DNA of 34,969 nt from Pseudomonadota bacterium (lineage in GTDB: Bacteria > Pseudomonadota > Alphaproteobacteria > Rhizobiales > Xanthobacteraceae). The notes under the pieces were generated by a model that worked only from the letters and a program-made list of their open reading frames with translations, searched no databases and was not told the origin of the DNA. The DNA is taken from NCBI GenBank assembly GCA_023404705.1, contig JAEYAU010000259.1, forward strand, positions 1 through 34,969, read 5' to 3'. Positions 1 through 8,103 of the stretch are shown one piece after another (position 1 is the stretch's first letter; every line of letters begins with the position of its first letter). A program made the position numbers and the translations under genes.

Positions 1-1
1 C

Positions 2-814
2 GGCACGCTCGCGGCGCCGCTGCGCCCGATCGTGGCGATCGTCGGCTCCCGCAACGCCTCCGCGGCGGGCATGAAGTTCGCCGAGCGCATCGCCCGCGAG
101 CTCGGCGAAGCCGGCTTCGTCGTGGCGTCGGGACTCGCCCGCGGCATCGATGCGGCCGCGCACCGCGCGACGCGCGCGAGCGGAACGGTCGCGGTGCTCG
201 CCGGCGGCCAGAACCACATCTATCCCGAGGAGCATGTCGAGCTCCTGGAGTCGCTCCTCGCCGAAGGCGCCGCGATCAGCGAGATGCCGTTCGGCTGGGT
301 GCCGCGCGCGCAGGATTTTCCCCGCCGCAACCGGCTGATCTCCGGCGTCTCGCTCGGTGTGGTCGTGGTCGAGGCCGCCAAGCGCTCCGGCACGCTGATC
401 ACGGCGCGTTTCGCCCTGGAACAGGGTCGCGAGGTGTTCGCGGTTCCGGGCTCGCCGCTCGATCCGCGCGCCGAGGGCACGAACGGCCTCATCAAAAACG
501 GCGCGACCGTTGTGACGGGCGTGGACGACATCCTGGCCGTCCTCGCCCCGATCATGGGCCGTCCCGTCGACCTCTCGCTGGAGGAGGACGAGCCCGACGA
601 GCCCTACAGCGCGCCCGAGGCGGCGCTTCGCGACCGCATCATCGCCCTGCTCGGCCCAACGCCGGTGAGCCTGGATGACCTGGTCCGCCTCGCCGAGGCG
701 CCGGCGGGGGTCGTTCGCGGCGTGCTGCTCGAGCTGGAGCTTGCCGGGCGACTCGAACGCCACGGAGGTGCCCTGGTCTCGCTGCGCGACCCGCCGGATA
801 CGGGCCAAGAGTAG
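2..814 (+). CDS. dprA: DNA processing protein DprA/Smf, 3' part (5' end outside window)
   Basis: DprA loads RecA onto incoming single-stranded DNA during natural transformation, and Smf homologues are also kept in non-competent bacteria. The frame is open from the first bases of the window, so the true start lies upstream; the GTG at 32 is internal. The visible part is the Rossmann-like Smf domain, with GSRNAS, SGLARGIDAAAH, FPRRNRLISG, SGTLITARFALEQGR and VFAVPGSPLDPRAEGTNGLI, all typical family blocks. It is followed by an acidic linker (EEDEPDEPY) and a C-terminal winged-helix domain in about the last 60 residues (PVSLDDLVRLAEAPAGVV, ELELAGRLERHGGALVSL). topA follows 226 bases later, the usual dprA-topA order in alphaproteobacteria. 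The family call is secure; a role in competence here is not shown. Confidence 0.95.
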   Translation, partial: GTLAAPLRPIVAIVGSRNASAAGMKFAERIARELGEAGFVVASGLARGIDAAAHRATRASGTVAVLAGGQNHIYPEEHVELLESLLAEGAAISEMPFGWVPRAQDFPRRNRLISGVSLGVVVVEAAKRSGTLITARFALEQGREVFAVPGSPLDPRAEGTNGLIKNGATVVTGVDDILAVLAPIMGRPVDLSLEEDEPDEPYSAPEAALRDRIIALLGPTPVSLDDLVRLAEAPAGVVRGVLLELELAGRLERHGGALVSLRDPPDTGQE

Positions 815-943
815 CTTTCTGCAGATATCGAAACTTTCAGTTGATATTCACATTGCGTGAAAGGGGCCCAGAAGCCCTTAACCATCCCCTTGAAAAACAT
901 GTACTTTTCGGCTCGAGCCCGAGCCCGCGTCCGCCCTGGTGAT

Positions 944-972
944 TTGACACGGGGGGTCTCTTTACCCATGTT
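944..972 (+). promoter_or_regulatory. candidate sigma70-type promoter for topA
   Basis: A perfect TTGACA (944-949) is followed after 17 bases by a weak -10 (CATGTT, 967-972), about 70 bases before the topA start. The gap between dprA and topA is otherwise empty, so a separate topA promoter is plausible. The weak -10 keeps confidence low. Confidence 0.35.
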
Positions 973-1040
973 CCGGGCAAATCGCGCGCCGGCCAGAGCC
1001 CTGGTTCGGCGCGCTTCAGCTCAATAGAAGCGCGATTTTC

Positions 1041-3725
1041 ATGAACGTCGTCGTTGTCGAATCGCCCGCCAAGGCGAAGACAATCAATAAATATCTCGGC
1101 CCCGGTTATTCGGTCCTGGCCTCCTTCGGGCATGTGCGCGACCTGCCCCCGAAGGACGGTTCGGTCGACCCCGAGGCGGACTTCCGCATGATCTGGGAAG
1201 TGGACGCCAAGTCCCAGAAGCGCCTCGCCGACATCGCGAAAGCCGTCAAGGACGCCGACAAGCTCATTCTCGCCACCGACCCGGATCGCGAGGGCGAGGC
1301 GATCTCCTGGCACGTGCTCGAGGTGCTCAAGGAGAAGCGCGCCCTGAAGGACCAGCGCGTCGAGCGCGTCGTCTTCAACGCCATCACCAAGCAGGCCGTC
1401 ACCGAGGCGATGAAGAACCCGCGCACCATCGATGGTGCGCTGGTCGACGCCTATCTGGCGCGCCGCGCCCTCGATTATCTGGTGGGCTTCACCCTCTCGC
1501 CGGTGCTCTGGCGCAAGCTGCCGGGCGCCCGCTCGGCCGGCCGCGTGCAGTCGGTGGCGCTCCGCCTCGTCTGCGACCGCGAGCTCGAGATCGAGAAGTT
1601 CGTCGCGCGAGAATACTGGTCGCTGGTCGCGACGCTCGCGACCCCGCGCAACGAGAGCTTCGAAGCGCGCCTCGTCGGCGCCGACGGCAAGAAGATCCAG
1701 CGCCTCGACATCGGCTCGGGCGCCGAGGCCGAAGCCTTCAAGCGCGCCCTGGAGACGGCCGCCTTCTCGGTCTCCAACGTCGAGTCGAAGCCGGCGCGGC
1801 GCAACCCGCCCCCGCCCTTCACGACCTCGACCCTGCAGCAGGAGGCGAGCCGCAAGCTCGGCCTCGCGCCGGCGCACACCATGCGTATCGCCCAGCGCCT
1901 CTACGAGGGCGCCGAGATCGGCGGCGAGACCGTCGGACTCATTACTTATATGCGGACGGACGGCGTGCAGATGGCCGAAGAGGCGATCGCCGCAACCCGC
2001 AACGTGATCGCGGCCGACTACGGCAAGAACTACGTGCCGGATGCGCCGCGCCGCTACCAGACCAAGCAGAAGAACGCGCAGGAAGCGCACGAGGCGATCC
2101 GCCCGACCGACCTCGCCCGCCGGCCGAAGGACGTCGCCCGCTATATCGAGCCCGAGCAGGCCAAGCTCTACGAGCTGATCTGGCTGCGCGCCGTCGCGAG
2201 CCAGATGGAATCCGCCGAGCTCGAGCGCACCACCGCCGATATTCTGGCCAAGGTCGGCGCGCGCAATCTCGAGCTGCGCGCCACCGGCACGGTCGTGAAG
2301 TTCGACGGCTTCCTCACGCTCTATCACGAGGACGAGGACGACGCGTCCGAGGACGAGGACTCGCGTCGCCTGCCCGCCATGAGCGCCGGTGAAGCCCTCG
2401 CCAAGCAGGCGATCGCCGCGAGCCAGCACTTCACCGAGCCGCCGCCGCGCTTTTCCGAGGCCTCGCTGGTCAAGCGCATGGAAGAGCTCGGCATCGGCCG
2501 GCCATCCACCTATGCGTCGATCCTGCAGGTGCTCAAGGACCGCGGCTATATGCGGATCGACAAGCGCCGCATCTATCCGGAGGACAAGGGACGCATCGTC
2601 GTCGCCTTCCTGGAGAGCTTTTTCGCCCGCTACGTGGAGTACGACTTCACGGCCGGACTCGAGGAGAGCCTGGACCGCATCTCCAACAGCGAGATCGACT
2701 GGCGCGAGGTGCTGCGCGACTTCTGGCGCGACTTCATCGGCGCCGTCGACGACATCAAGGACCTGCGCATCAGCCAGGTGATCGATGCGCTCGACGAGAT
2801 GCTGGCGCCGCACATCTTCCCGCCGCGCGCCGACGGCACCGATCCGCGCCTCTGCCCGACCTGCGGCACCGGCCGCCTCTCGCTCAAGCTCGGCAAGTTC
2901 GGCGCCTTCATCGGCTGCTCGAACTACCCGGAGTGCCGTCATACGCGTCCGCTCACGGCGGGCGCCGACGGCGCGCAGGACACCGGCACCAAGGTGCTCG
3001 GCATCGATCCGGATAGCGGCCTCGAAGTGACGCTGCGCAGCGGCCGGTTCGGCCCGTACGTGCAGCTCGGCGAGGCGCAGGACGGCGAGAAGCCGAAGCG
3101 CGCGGGCATTCCGAAAGGCATGCCGGTCGACGATGTCGACCTGGAGCGCGCGCTCGGGCTCTTGTCGCTGCCGCGCGAGGTCGGCAAGCATCCGGAGACC
3201 GGCGAGCCGATCAAGGCCGGCGTCGGCCGCTTCGGCCCCTATGTGCAGCACGAGAAGACCTATGCGAGCCTGGAAGCCGGCGACGAGGTGCTGACGATTG
3301 GCCTCAACCGCGCCGTCACCCTGATCGCCGAGAAGATCGCCAAGGGCCCCCGCGCCCGCTTCGGCGCCGACCCGGGCAAGCCGCTCGGCGACCACCCGAC
3401 ACGCGGCACCATCCTGGTGAAGAAGGGCCGCTACGGTCCCTATGTCACGGTCGACGGCATCAACGCCACGCTGCCCAATGACAAGACGCCCGAGACCGTC
3501 ACGCTCGACGAGGCGATCAGCCTGATCGACGCGCGCGCCGAGAAGACCGGCGGCAAGCCCCCGAAGCGCAAGGCCGCGCCGAAGAAGAAAGCCGCCGAGG
3601 CCAAGGCCGAAGCAAAGGCACCTCCTGCTCCACGCAAAGCCGCGGCCAAGAAGTCGCCCGCCAAGACGGCGAAAAAGTCTGCGGCCAAGTCCGCCGCAAA
3701 GTCCAAGGCGCACGCCGCGGAGTAA
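1041..3725 (+). CDS. topA: DNA topoisomerase I (type IA, omega protein)
   Basis: Relaxes negative supercoils by cutting and rejoining one strand through a tyrosine-phosphate intermediate. The 894-residue protein opens with the TOPRIM domain (VVVESPAKAKTINKYLG at the N-terminus; ATDPDREGEAISWH). The catalytic tyrosine is Tyr303 in GLITYMRTDG. A four-cysteine zinc finger follows (Cys605, Cys608, Cys626, Cys632). Three GRFGPYVQ/GRYGPYV-type C-terminal repeats then occur at roughly residues 650-820. The last 50 or so residues are a Lys/Ala-rich tail, typical of alphaproteobacterial TopA and likely to bind DNA. The start is the ATG at 1041 because the TOPRIM strand begins at residue 2; the ribosome-binding site (agaag) is weak. 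A long inverted repeat follows the stop codon directly. Confidence 0.98.
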   Translation: MNVVVVESPAKAKTINKYLGPGYSVLASFGHVRDLPPKDGSVDPEADFRMIWEVDAKSQKRLADIAKAVKDADKLILATDPDREGEAISWHVLEVLKEKRALKDQRVERVVFNAITKQAVTEAMKNPRTIDGALVDAYLARRALDYLVGFTLSPVLWRKLPGARSAGRVQSVALRLVCDRELEIEKFVAREYWSLVATLATPRNESFEARLVGADGKKIQRLDIGSGAEAEAFKRALETAAFSVSNVESKPARRNPPPPFTTSTLQQEASRKLGLAPAHTMRIAQRLYEGAEIGGETVGLITYMRTDGVQMAEEAIAATRNVIAADYGKNYVPDAPRRYQTKQKNAQEAHEAIRPTDLARRPKDVARYIEPEQAKLYELIWLRAVASQMESAELERTTADILAKVGARNLELRATGTVVKFDGFLTLYHEDEDDASEDEDSRRLPAMSAGEALAKQAIAASQHFTEPPPRFSEASLVKRMEELGIGRPSTYASILQVLKDRGYMRIDKRRIYPEDKGRIVVAFLESFFARYVEYDFTAGLEESLDRISNSEIDWREVLRDFWRDFIGAVDDIKDLRISQVIDALDEMLAPHIFPPRADGTDPRLCPTCGTGRLSLKLGKFGAFIGCSNYPECRHTRPLTAGADGAQDTGTKVLGIDPDSGLEVTLRSGRFGPYVQLGEAQDGEKPKRAGIPKGMPVDDVDLERALGLLSLPREVGKHPETGEPIKAGVGRFGPYVQHEKTYASLEAGDEVLTIGLNRAVTLIAEKIAKGPRARFGADPGKPLGDHPTRGTILVKKGRYGPYVTVDGINATLPNDKTPETVTLDEAISLIDARAEKTGGKPPKRKAAPKKKAAEAKAEAKAPPAPRKAAAKKSPAKTAKKSAAKSAAKSKAHAAE

Positions 3726-3726
3726 G

Positions 3727-3772
3727 GTGTTGCCGGGCATGCCGGCCCGATTCGGGCAGGCCCCGGCAACAC
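3727..3772 (+). terminator. long inverted repeat directly after topA
   Basis: Arms GTGTTGCCGGG (3727-3737) and CCCGGCAACAC (3762-3772) are perfect 11-base complements, and an inner CCCG-ATT-CGGG hairpin lies within. The repeat starts one base after the topA stop codon. There is no T tract on either side, so it may stabilise the mRNA 3' end or be a Rho-assisted stop rather than a standard intrinsic terminator. Confidence 0.55.
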
Positions 3773-3782
3773 GAGGCCGCCG

Positions 3783-4466
3783 ATGGACTGGTTCGCTGCC
3801 GTCGATCTCTACTGCGAACGCACCGCCCCTGGCCTGCTCAACGAGCCGCTCAACGCCCTCTCCAACGCGGCCTTCTTCATCGCCGCCATCGCGGCGACGC
3901 GCGCGGCAACGCGCACGCCCGCGGCCCGCAACGACCTCTTCCTCTGGCTCCTGATCGTGATCGTCTACCTGGTGGGCGCGGGCTCGACCGCGTTCCACAC
4001 CTTCGCCAACCGCTGGTCGCTGATCGCCGACGTCGCGCCCATCACGGCCTTCATCTACGGCTACTTCGGCTTCGCCATGTGCCGCTTCTTCGGCCTCGGC
4101 TGGATCGGCAGCATCGCGGCGACGGCCCTGTTCTTCGCGGCCTCCTGGGCGTTCGGCTCGGCCTTCCCGCAAGGCACGCTCAACGGCTCGATCAACTATC
4201 TGCCGGCCTTCTTCGCCATCATCGGGCTCGGCGCCATGCTGCTGGTCCAGGGCTCGCCGGCCGCGCGCTGGCTGCTCATCGGCAGCCTCGTGTTCCTCGC
4301 CGCGCTGACCTTGCGCACCATCGATCTCGCGGTCTGCGCCTGGTGCCCGGTCGGCACGCATTACGCCTGGCACGCGCTCAACGCGGTGCTGCTGTTCCTG
4401 CTGCTCACCGCGGCCATCCGCTATGGAACCAGGGTGGAAAAGCCGGCCGCTGCATCCCATTTATGA
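3783..4466 (+). CDS. alkaline ceramidase family (CREST superfamily) membrane hydrolase
   Basis: A 227-residue polytopic membrane protein with about seven hydrophobic segments. It matches the alkaline ceramidase (PF05875) / CREST superfamily of intramembrane zinc amidases. The N-terminal YCERTAPGLLNEPLNALSN carries the usual acidic and Asn residues. The metal site appears complete: Ser68-x3-His72-x10-Asp83 (STAFH...D) in an early helix and His193-x3-His197 (HYAWH) in the last. These spacings equal Ser77, His81, Asp92 and His217, His221 of mammalian ACER3. Family members hydrolyse the amide bond of ceramides. Most rhizobia are not known to make sphingolipids, so the substrate here may be another amide lipid; that is inference. 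It lies between topA and rnr, 27 bases before rnr, and may be co-transcribed with it. Family call good, substrate unknown. Confidence 0.8.
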   Translation: MDWFAAVDLYCERTAPGLLNEPLNALSNAAFFIAAIAATRAATRTPAARNDLFLWLLIVIVYLVGAGSTAFHTFANRWSLIADVAPITAFIYGYFGFAMCRFFGLGWIGSIAATALFFAASWAFGSAFPQGTLNGSINYLPAFFAIIGLGAMLLVQGSPAARWLLIGSLVFLAALTLRTIDLAVCAWCPVGTHYAWHALNAVLLFLLLTAAIRYGTRVEKPAAASHL

Positions 4467-4493
4467 CGGGACTGAAAGGCCCGAACCAAAGAA

Positions 4494-6794
4494 TTGACCA
4501 GAACCAGTAAACAGAAGACAGGCGGCCTTCCCTCCAAGGAAGAGATCATCGCATTCGTCGGCTCGCAGCCCGGCAAGGTCGGGAAGCGCGAGATTGCGCG
4601 CGCCTTCGGCATCAAGGGCTCCGATCGCGTCGCCCTGAAGGACATGCTGCGCGAGCTCGCCGACGACGGCAAAGTCGAGCGCCGCCGCAAGAAGCTCAAC
4701 CGCCCCGGCCACCTCCCCCACACGGTCCTCGCCGACATCACGGGACGCGATGAGGATGGCGAGCTGATCGCCGTGCCGACCGAATGGGACGAGGAGGCGC
4801 ATGGCGCGCCGCCGCGAATCCGGCTGCACGTGCCGCGCCGCGCCCGCCCCGGCGAGGTCCCGGGCGTCGGCGACCGCGCGCTCTTGCGTACCGAGGAGAC
4901 TGGCGAGCCCGAGGAGGAGATCCGCCACACCGGGCGCGTCATCAAGATCCTCGATCGCGCCAAGCACCGCGTCATCGGCGTGTTCCGCGCGCTGCCGAAC
5001 GGCGGCGGCCGGCTCGTCCCCTCCGACAAGAAGCAGCTCGGCCGCGAGATCGCGATCGCGCCCGACTACACGGGCGGCGCGCAGGACGGCGATCTCGTCG
5101 CCGTCGACATCGCGCAGCAGGGCCGCCACGGCCTGCCGAGCGGCCGCGTGAAGGAGCGGATCGGCTCGCTCAAGAGCGAGCGCGCCGTCAGCCTGATCGC
5201 GATCCATGCGCACGGCATCCCGAACGTGTTTCCGCGCGAGGTGCTGGCCGAGGCCGAGGAGGCCCGGCCCGCCGATCTCACGGGCCGCGAGGACTGGCGC
5301 CAGGTCCCGCTGGTGACGATCGATCCGATCGACGCCAAGGACCACGACGACGCCGTCTATGCGATGCCCGACAATGATCCGGCCAATCCGGGCGGCTTCA
5401 TCGTCACGGTCGCAATCGCAGACGTGGCGCACTACGTGCTCCCCCGCTCGGCGCTCGATCGCGAAGCGCAGGTGCGCGGCAACTCGGTCTACTTCCCGGA
5501 CCGCGTCGTACCGATGCTGCCCGAGCGCATCTCCAATGACCTCTGCTCGCTGCGTCCGGGCGAAGACCGTGCCGCGCTTGCTGTGCGCATGGTGATCGCG
5601 GCCGACGGGCGCAAGCGCAGTCACACCTTCCATCGCGTGCTGATGCGCTCCTTCGCCAAGCTGCATTACGCACAGGTGCAGGAGGCGATCGACGGCGCGC
5701 CCGACGAGGCGGTGGCGCCGCTCGTGCCCATGGTGATCGAGCCGCTCTATGCGGCCTATCGCACCGTGAAGAAGGCGCGCGATGACCGCGGCCCGCTCGA
5801 TCTCGACCTGCCCGAGCGCAAGATCCTGCTCAAGCCGGACGGCACCGTCGATCGCGTGATCTCGCCACCGCGTCTCGACGCGCACCGGCTGATCGAGGAG
5901 TTCATGATCCTCGCCAACGTCGCGGCCGCCGAGACGCTCGAGCGCGCGCACACACCGCTCATCTACCGCGTCCACGACGAGCCTTCGGCTGAGAAGGTCG
6001 AAGGCCTGCGCGAATTCCTCACGACCCTCGACATCCGCCTGCCCAAGGGCCAGGTGATGCGCGCCGCGGACTTCAACCGCATCCTCGCGCGCGTGCAGGA
6101 CACCGAGCACCAGAAGCTCGTCAGCGAGGTGGTGCTGCGCACCCAGGCGCAGGCCGAATATGCGGCCGAGAACTACGGCCACTTCGGCCTCAACTTGCGC
6201 CGATACGCGCACTTCACCTCGCCGATCCGCCGTTATGCGGACCTGATCGTGCATCGCGCGCTCATTCGCGCGCTCAAGTTCGGCAAGGACGGCTTGCCCG
6301 AGAAGCAGGACACGGCCGCGCTCGGCGAGATCGCAGCCAAGATCTCGGGCGCCGAGCGGCGCGCCATGGTGGCGGAGCGCGAGACCGTCGACCGCCTGAT
6401 CGCGCATTTCCTCGCCGACCGGATCGGCACCACCTTCGCGGGCCATATCTCCGGCGCCACCCGCGCGGGCCTGTTCGTGAAGCTGGACGATACCGGCGCC
6501 GATGGCTTCGTGCCGGCCGCAACCCTGGGGAACGACTACTTCCGTTACCACGAGGCCTCGCATGCCCTGATCGGTGACCTGACCGGCGAGGCCCATCGCC
6601 TCGGCGACAAGGTCATGGTCAAGCTCGTGGAAGCCGCGCCGGTCGCCGGCGCCCTGCGCTTCGAGCTGCTCACCCAAGGGCGGATCGAGCCGCGCAAACG
6701 GCACGCTGGCCGGCCGGGCCGCAAGGGTCGCGCGACCGACAATAAGACGCTAAACCAGCGCAGCCGGACTCCCCGCGGCAAGCGGCGGAGATGA
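4494..6794 (+). CDS. rnr: ribonuclease R (RNase II/RNB family exoribonuclease)
   Basis: A processive 3'-to-5' exoribonuclease that degrades structured RNA. The 766-residue protein has an N-terminal winged-helix region (KREIARAFGIKGSDRVALKDML), cold-shock/OB domains, the RNB catalytic domain and a C-terminal S1 domain (GTTFAGHISGATRAGLFVKL) ending in a Lys/Arg-rich tail. The active-site acids are Asp277, Asp283, Asp285 and Asp286 in IDPIDAKDHDDAVYA, with the same spacing as Asp201/207/209/210 of E. coli RNase II. The conserved AHFTSPIRRYADLIVHRAL is present. The start is TTG at 4494; the nearby ATG at 4463 is out of frame. DUF983 follows 11 bases after the stop, so the two are probably co-transcribed. 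Confidence 0.97.
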   Translation: MTRTSKQKTGGLPSKEEIIAFVGSQPGKVGKREIARAFGIKGSDRVALKDMLRELADDGKVERRRKKLNRPGHLPHTVLADITGRDEDGELIAVPTEWDEEAHGAPPRIRLHVPRRARPGEVPGVGDRALLRTEETGEPEEEIRHTGRVIKILDRAKHRVIGVFRALPNGGGRLVPSDKKQLGREIAIAPDYTGGAQDGDLVAVDIAQQGRHGLPSGRVKERIGSLKSERAVSLIAIHAHGIPNVFPREVLAEAEEARPADLTGREDWRQVPLVTIDPIDAKDHDDAVYAMPDNDPANPGGFIVTVAIADVAHYVLPRSALDREAQVRGNSVYFPDRVVPMLPERISNDLCSLRPGEDRAALAVRMVIAADGRKRSHTFHRVLMRSFAKLHYAQVQEAIDGAPDEAVAPLVPMVIEPLYAAYRTVKKARDDRGPLDLDLPERKILLKPDGTVDRVISPPRLDAHRLIEEFMILANVAAAETLERAHTPLIYRVHDEPSAEKVEGLREFLTTLDIRLPKGQVMRAADFNRILARVQDTEHQKLVSEVVLRTQAQAEYAAENYGHFGLNLRRYAHFTSPIRRYADLIVHRALIRALKFGKDGLPEKQDTAALGEIAAKISGAERRAMVAERETVDRLIAHFLADRIGTTFAGHISGATRAGLFVKLDDTGADGFVPAATLGNDYFRYHEASHALIGDLTGEAHRLGDKVMVKLVEAAPVAGALRFELLTQGRIEPRKRHAGRPGRKGRATDNKTLNQRSRTPRGKRRR

Positions 6795-6805
6795 CAGGAT
6801 AAGAG

Positions 6806-7234
6806 ATGCTAGCAAGCGACCCCCGACAGCCGCGCCCCTATGGCGCGGCGTTCCGGAACGGACTGCGCGGCCGCTGCCCGAAGTGCGGCGAAGGCAAGCT
6901 GTTCCGCGCCTACCTGAAAGTGCAGGACAACTGCCCAGCCTGCGGCGAGGCATTGCACCACCATCGCGCCGACGATGCCCCGCCCTACTTCACGATCCTG
7001 ATCGTCGGTCATCTCGTGGTCCCGGCCGCGCTCGCGGTCGAGACCGCCTACACGCCGCCCTATTGGCTGCACTTCTCGATCTGGATCCCGATGATCCTCG
7101 GCTTGTGTCTCGCAATGCTGCCGCCCATCAAGGGCGCCATCGTCGGCTGGCAATGGGCGAACTACATGCACGGCTTCGATCCGCTTCACCGTGACGAGTT
7201 CGAGCCGGCACTCGCGAGCGAGCCGCCGCGATGA
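6806..7234 (+). CDS. DUF983 family membrane protein
   Basis: A 142-residue protein of the DUF983 family, whose function is unknown. It opens with a soluble zinc-ribbon-like region, CPKCGEGKLF and then CPACGEALHHH, giving two CPxC pairs at about residues 24-27 and 43-46. Two hydrophobic helices follow (FTILIVGHLVVPAALAV and LHFSIWIPMILGLCLAML) and then the typical GAIVGWQWANYMHGF. The last base triplets overlap the Nudix gene by four bases (ATGA), which points to translational coupling. The position after rnr recurs in related genomes, to my knowledge. Confidence 0.9.
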   Translation: MLASDPRQPRPYGAAFRNGLRGRCPKCGEGKLFRAYLKVQDNCPACGEALHHHRADDAPPYFTILIVGHLVVPAALAVETAYTPPYWLHFSIWIPMILGLCLAMLPPIKGAIVGWQWANYMHGFDPLHRDEFEPALASEPPR

Positions 7235-7962
7235 ACGATATCGCCGAGCGGCTCACCCGCGCCGAGCGCGATCAGACTTTCGCCAATGTCGTCCCCCGCG
7301 ACGCCGCGACGCTGATCCTGGTCGACCGCTCCGGTCCGGCGCCCAAGGTGCTGCTGGGCCGGCGTCACGCGGGCCACAAGTTCATGCCCGGCAAGTTCGT
7401 GTTTCCAGGCGGCCGGCTTGAGCCGACGGACAAGCTGATGCCGACCGCGACCGTGCTCGATCCGCATGTCGAGGCGCGGCTGATGCGCATGGTGAAGCGG
7501 CCGACCCGCGCACGTGCGCTCGGCCTCGCGCTCGCCGCCATCCGCGAGACCTTCGAGGAGACCGGCCTGATGCTCGGCCAGCGCTCCGACAAGGAGGTGC
7601 CGACGCCCGGCGGTCCCTGGGCTGCGTTCGGCGAGCAACGCGTGCTGCCCGATCTTGCCAGCCTCCATTTCGTGGTGCGCGCCATCACGCCGCCGCGCCG
7701 CCCGAAGCGCTTCGACGCGCGCTTCTTCGCGGCCGATGCCAGCCAGATCGCGCATCGCGTGGAAGGCGTGGTCGGGCCCGACGCCGAGCTCACCGAGCTG
7801 GTCTGGATCCCGATCGCGGAGGCGAAGCGGCTCGACATGCCGACCATCACGCAGGTCGCGCTCGAGGAGCTCGAATCCCGCGTTGCGCGCGGCTTCGCGC
7901 ACGATCTCCCCTCGCCCTTCTATCGCATGATCCAGAAGAAGTTCGTGCGGGTAGACCTGTAA
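7231..7962 (+). CDS. Nudix hydrolase with expanded Nudix box
   Basis: Hydrolyses a nucleoside diphosphate linked to another group X; the substrate cannot be read from the sequence. The 243-residue protein has the beginning of the Nudix box at FVFPGGRLEP (Gly60-Gly61) and its core RETFEETG at Arg105-Gly112. The usual 14-residue distance from the Gly to the Arg-Glu is stretched to 44, an insertion of about 30 residues. Long insertions inside the box are known in the NUDT7/8/19 group of CoA-type hydrolases, which makes a CoA-like or acyl-CoA substrate possible but unproven. It overlaps DUF983 by four bases. Confidence 0.88.
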   Translation: MNDIAERLTRAERDQTFANVVPRDAATLILVDRSGPAPKVLLGRRHAGHKFMPGKFVFPGGRLEPTDKLMPTATVLDPHVEARLMRMVKRPTRARALGLALAAIRETFEETGLMLGQRSDKEVPTPGGPWAAFGEQRVLPDLASLHFVVRAITPPRRPKRFDARFFAADASQIAHRVEGVVGPDAELTELVWIPIAEAKRLDMPTITQVALEELESRVARGFAHDLPSPFYRMIQKKFVRVDL

Positions 7963-8004
7963 GGCCACTTGACCGACGCCGCGGGATCAATGTCCGATCC
8001 GCAT

Positions 8005-8021
8005 CGATCCATATAGGATCG
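8005..8021. promoter_or_regulatory. palindrome upstream of the lactonase gene
   Basis: CGATCC-ATATA-GGATCG is a perfect 6-base inverted repeat 83 bases before the SMP-30 start codon, in a 141-base gap that should hold the promoter of the sugar-acid cassette. It could be an operator; no regulator can be assigned from sequence. Confidence 0.3.
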
Positions 8022-8103
8022 AGATTAGACCGCTCGTCCAATCCCAAGTAGCTTCCGCCCGATTTCGGCGCGGCGCCACGCCGCCCACATCGGGGAGGAA
8101 GCC

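Noticed and set aside
837..4460. 1207-codon open frame on the - strand opposite topA and the ceramidase gene
   Set aside because: It mirrors clear genes on the + strand, its translation is Arg/Gly/Ala-rich without domains, and such frames are expected in high-GC DNA.
4461..6704. 747-codon open frame on the - strand opposite rnr
   Set aside because: Same reasoning; rnr on the + strand has all catalytic residues.
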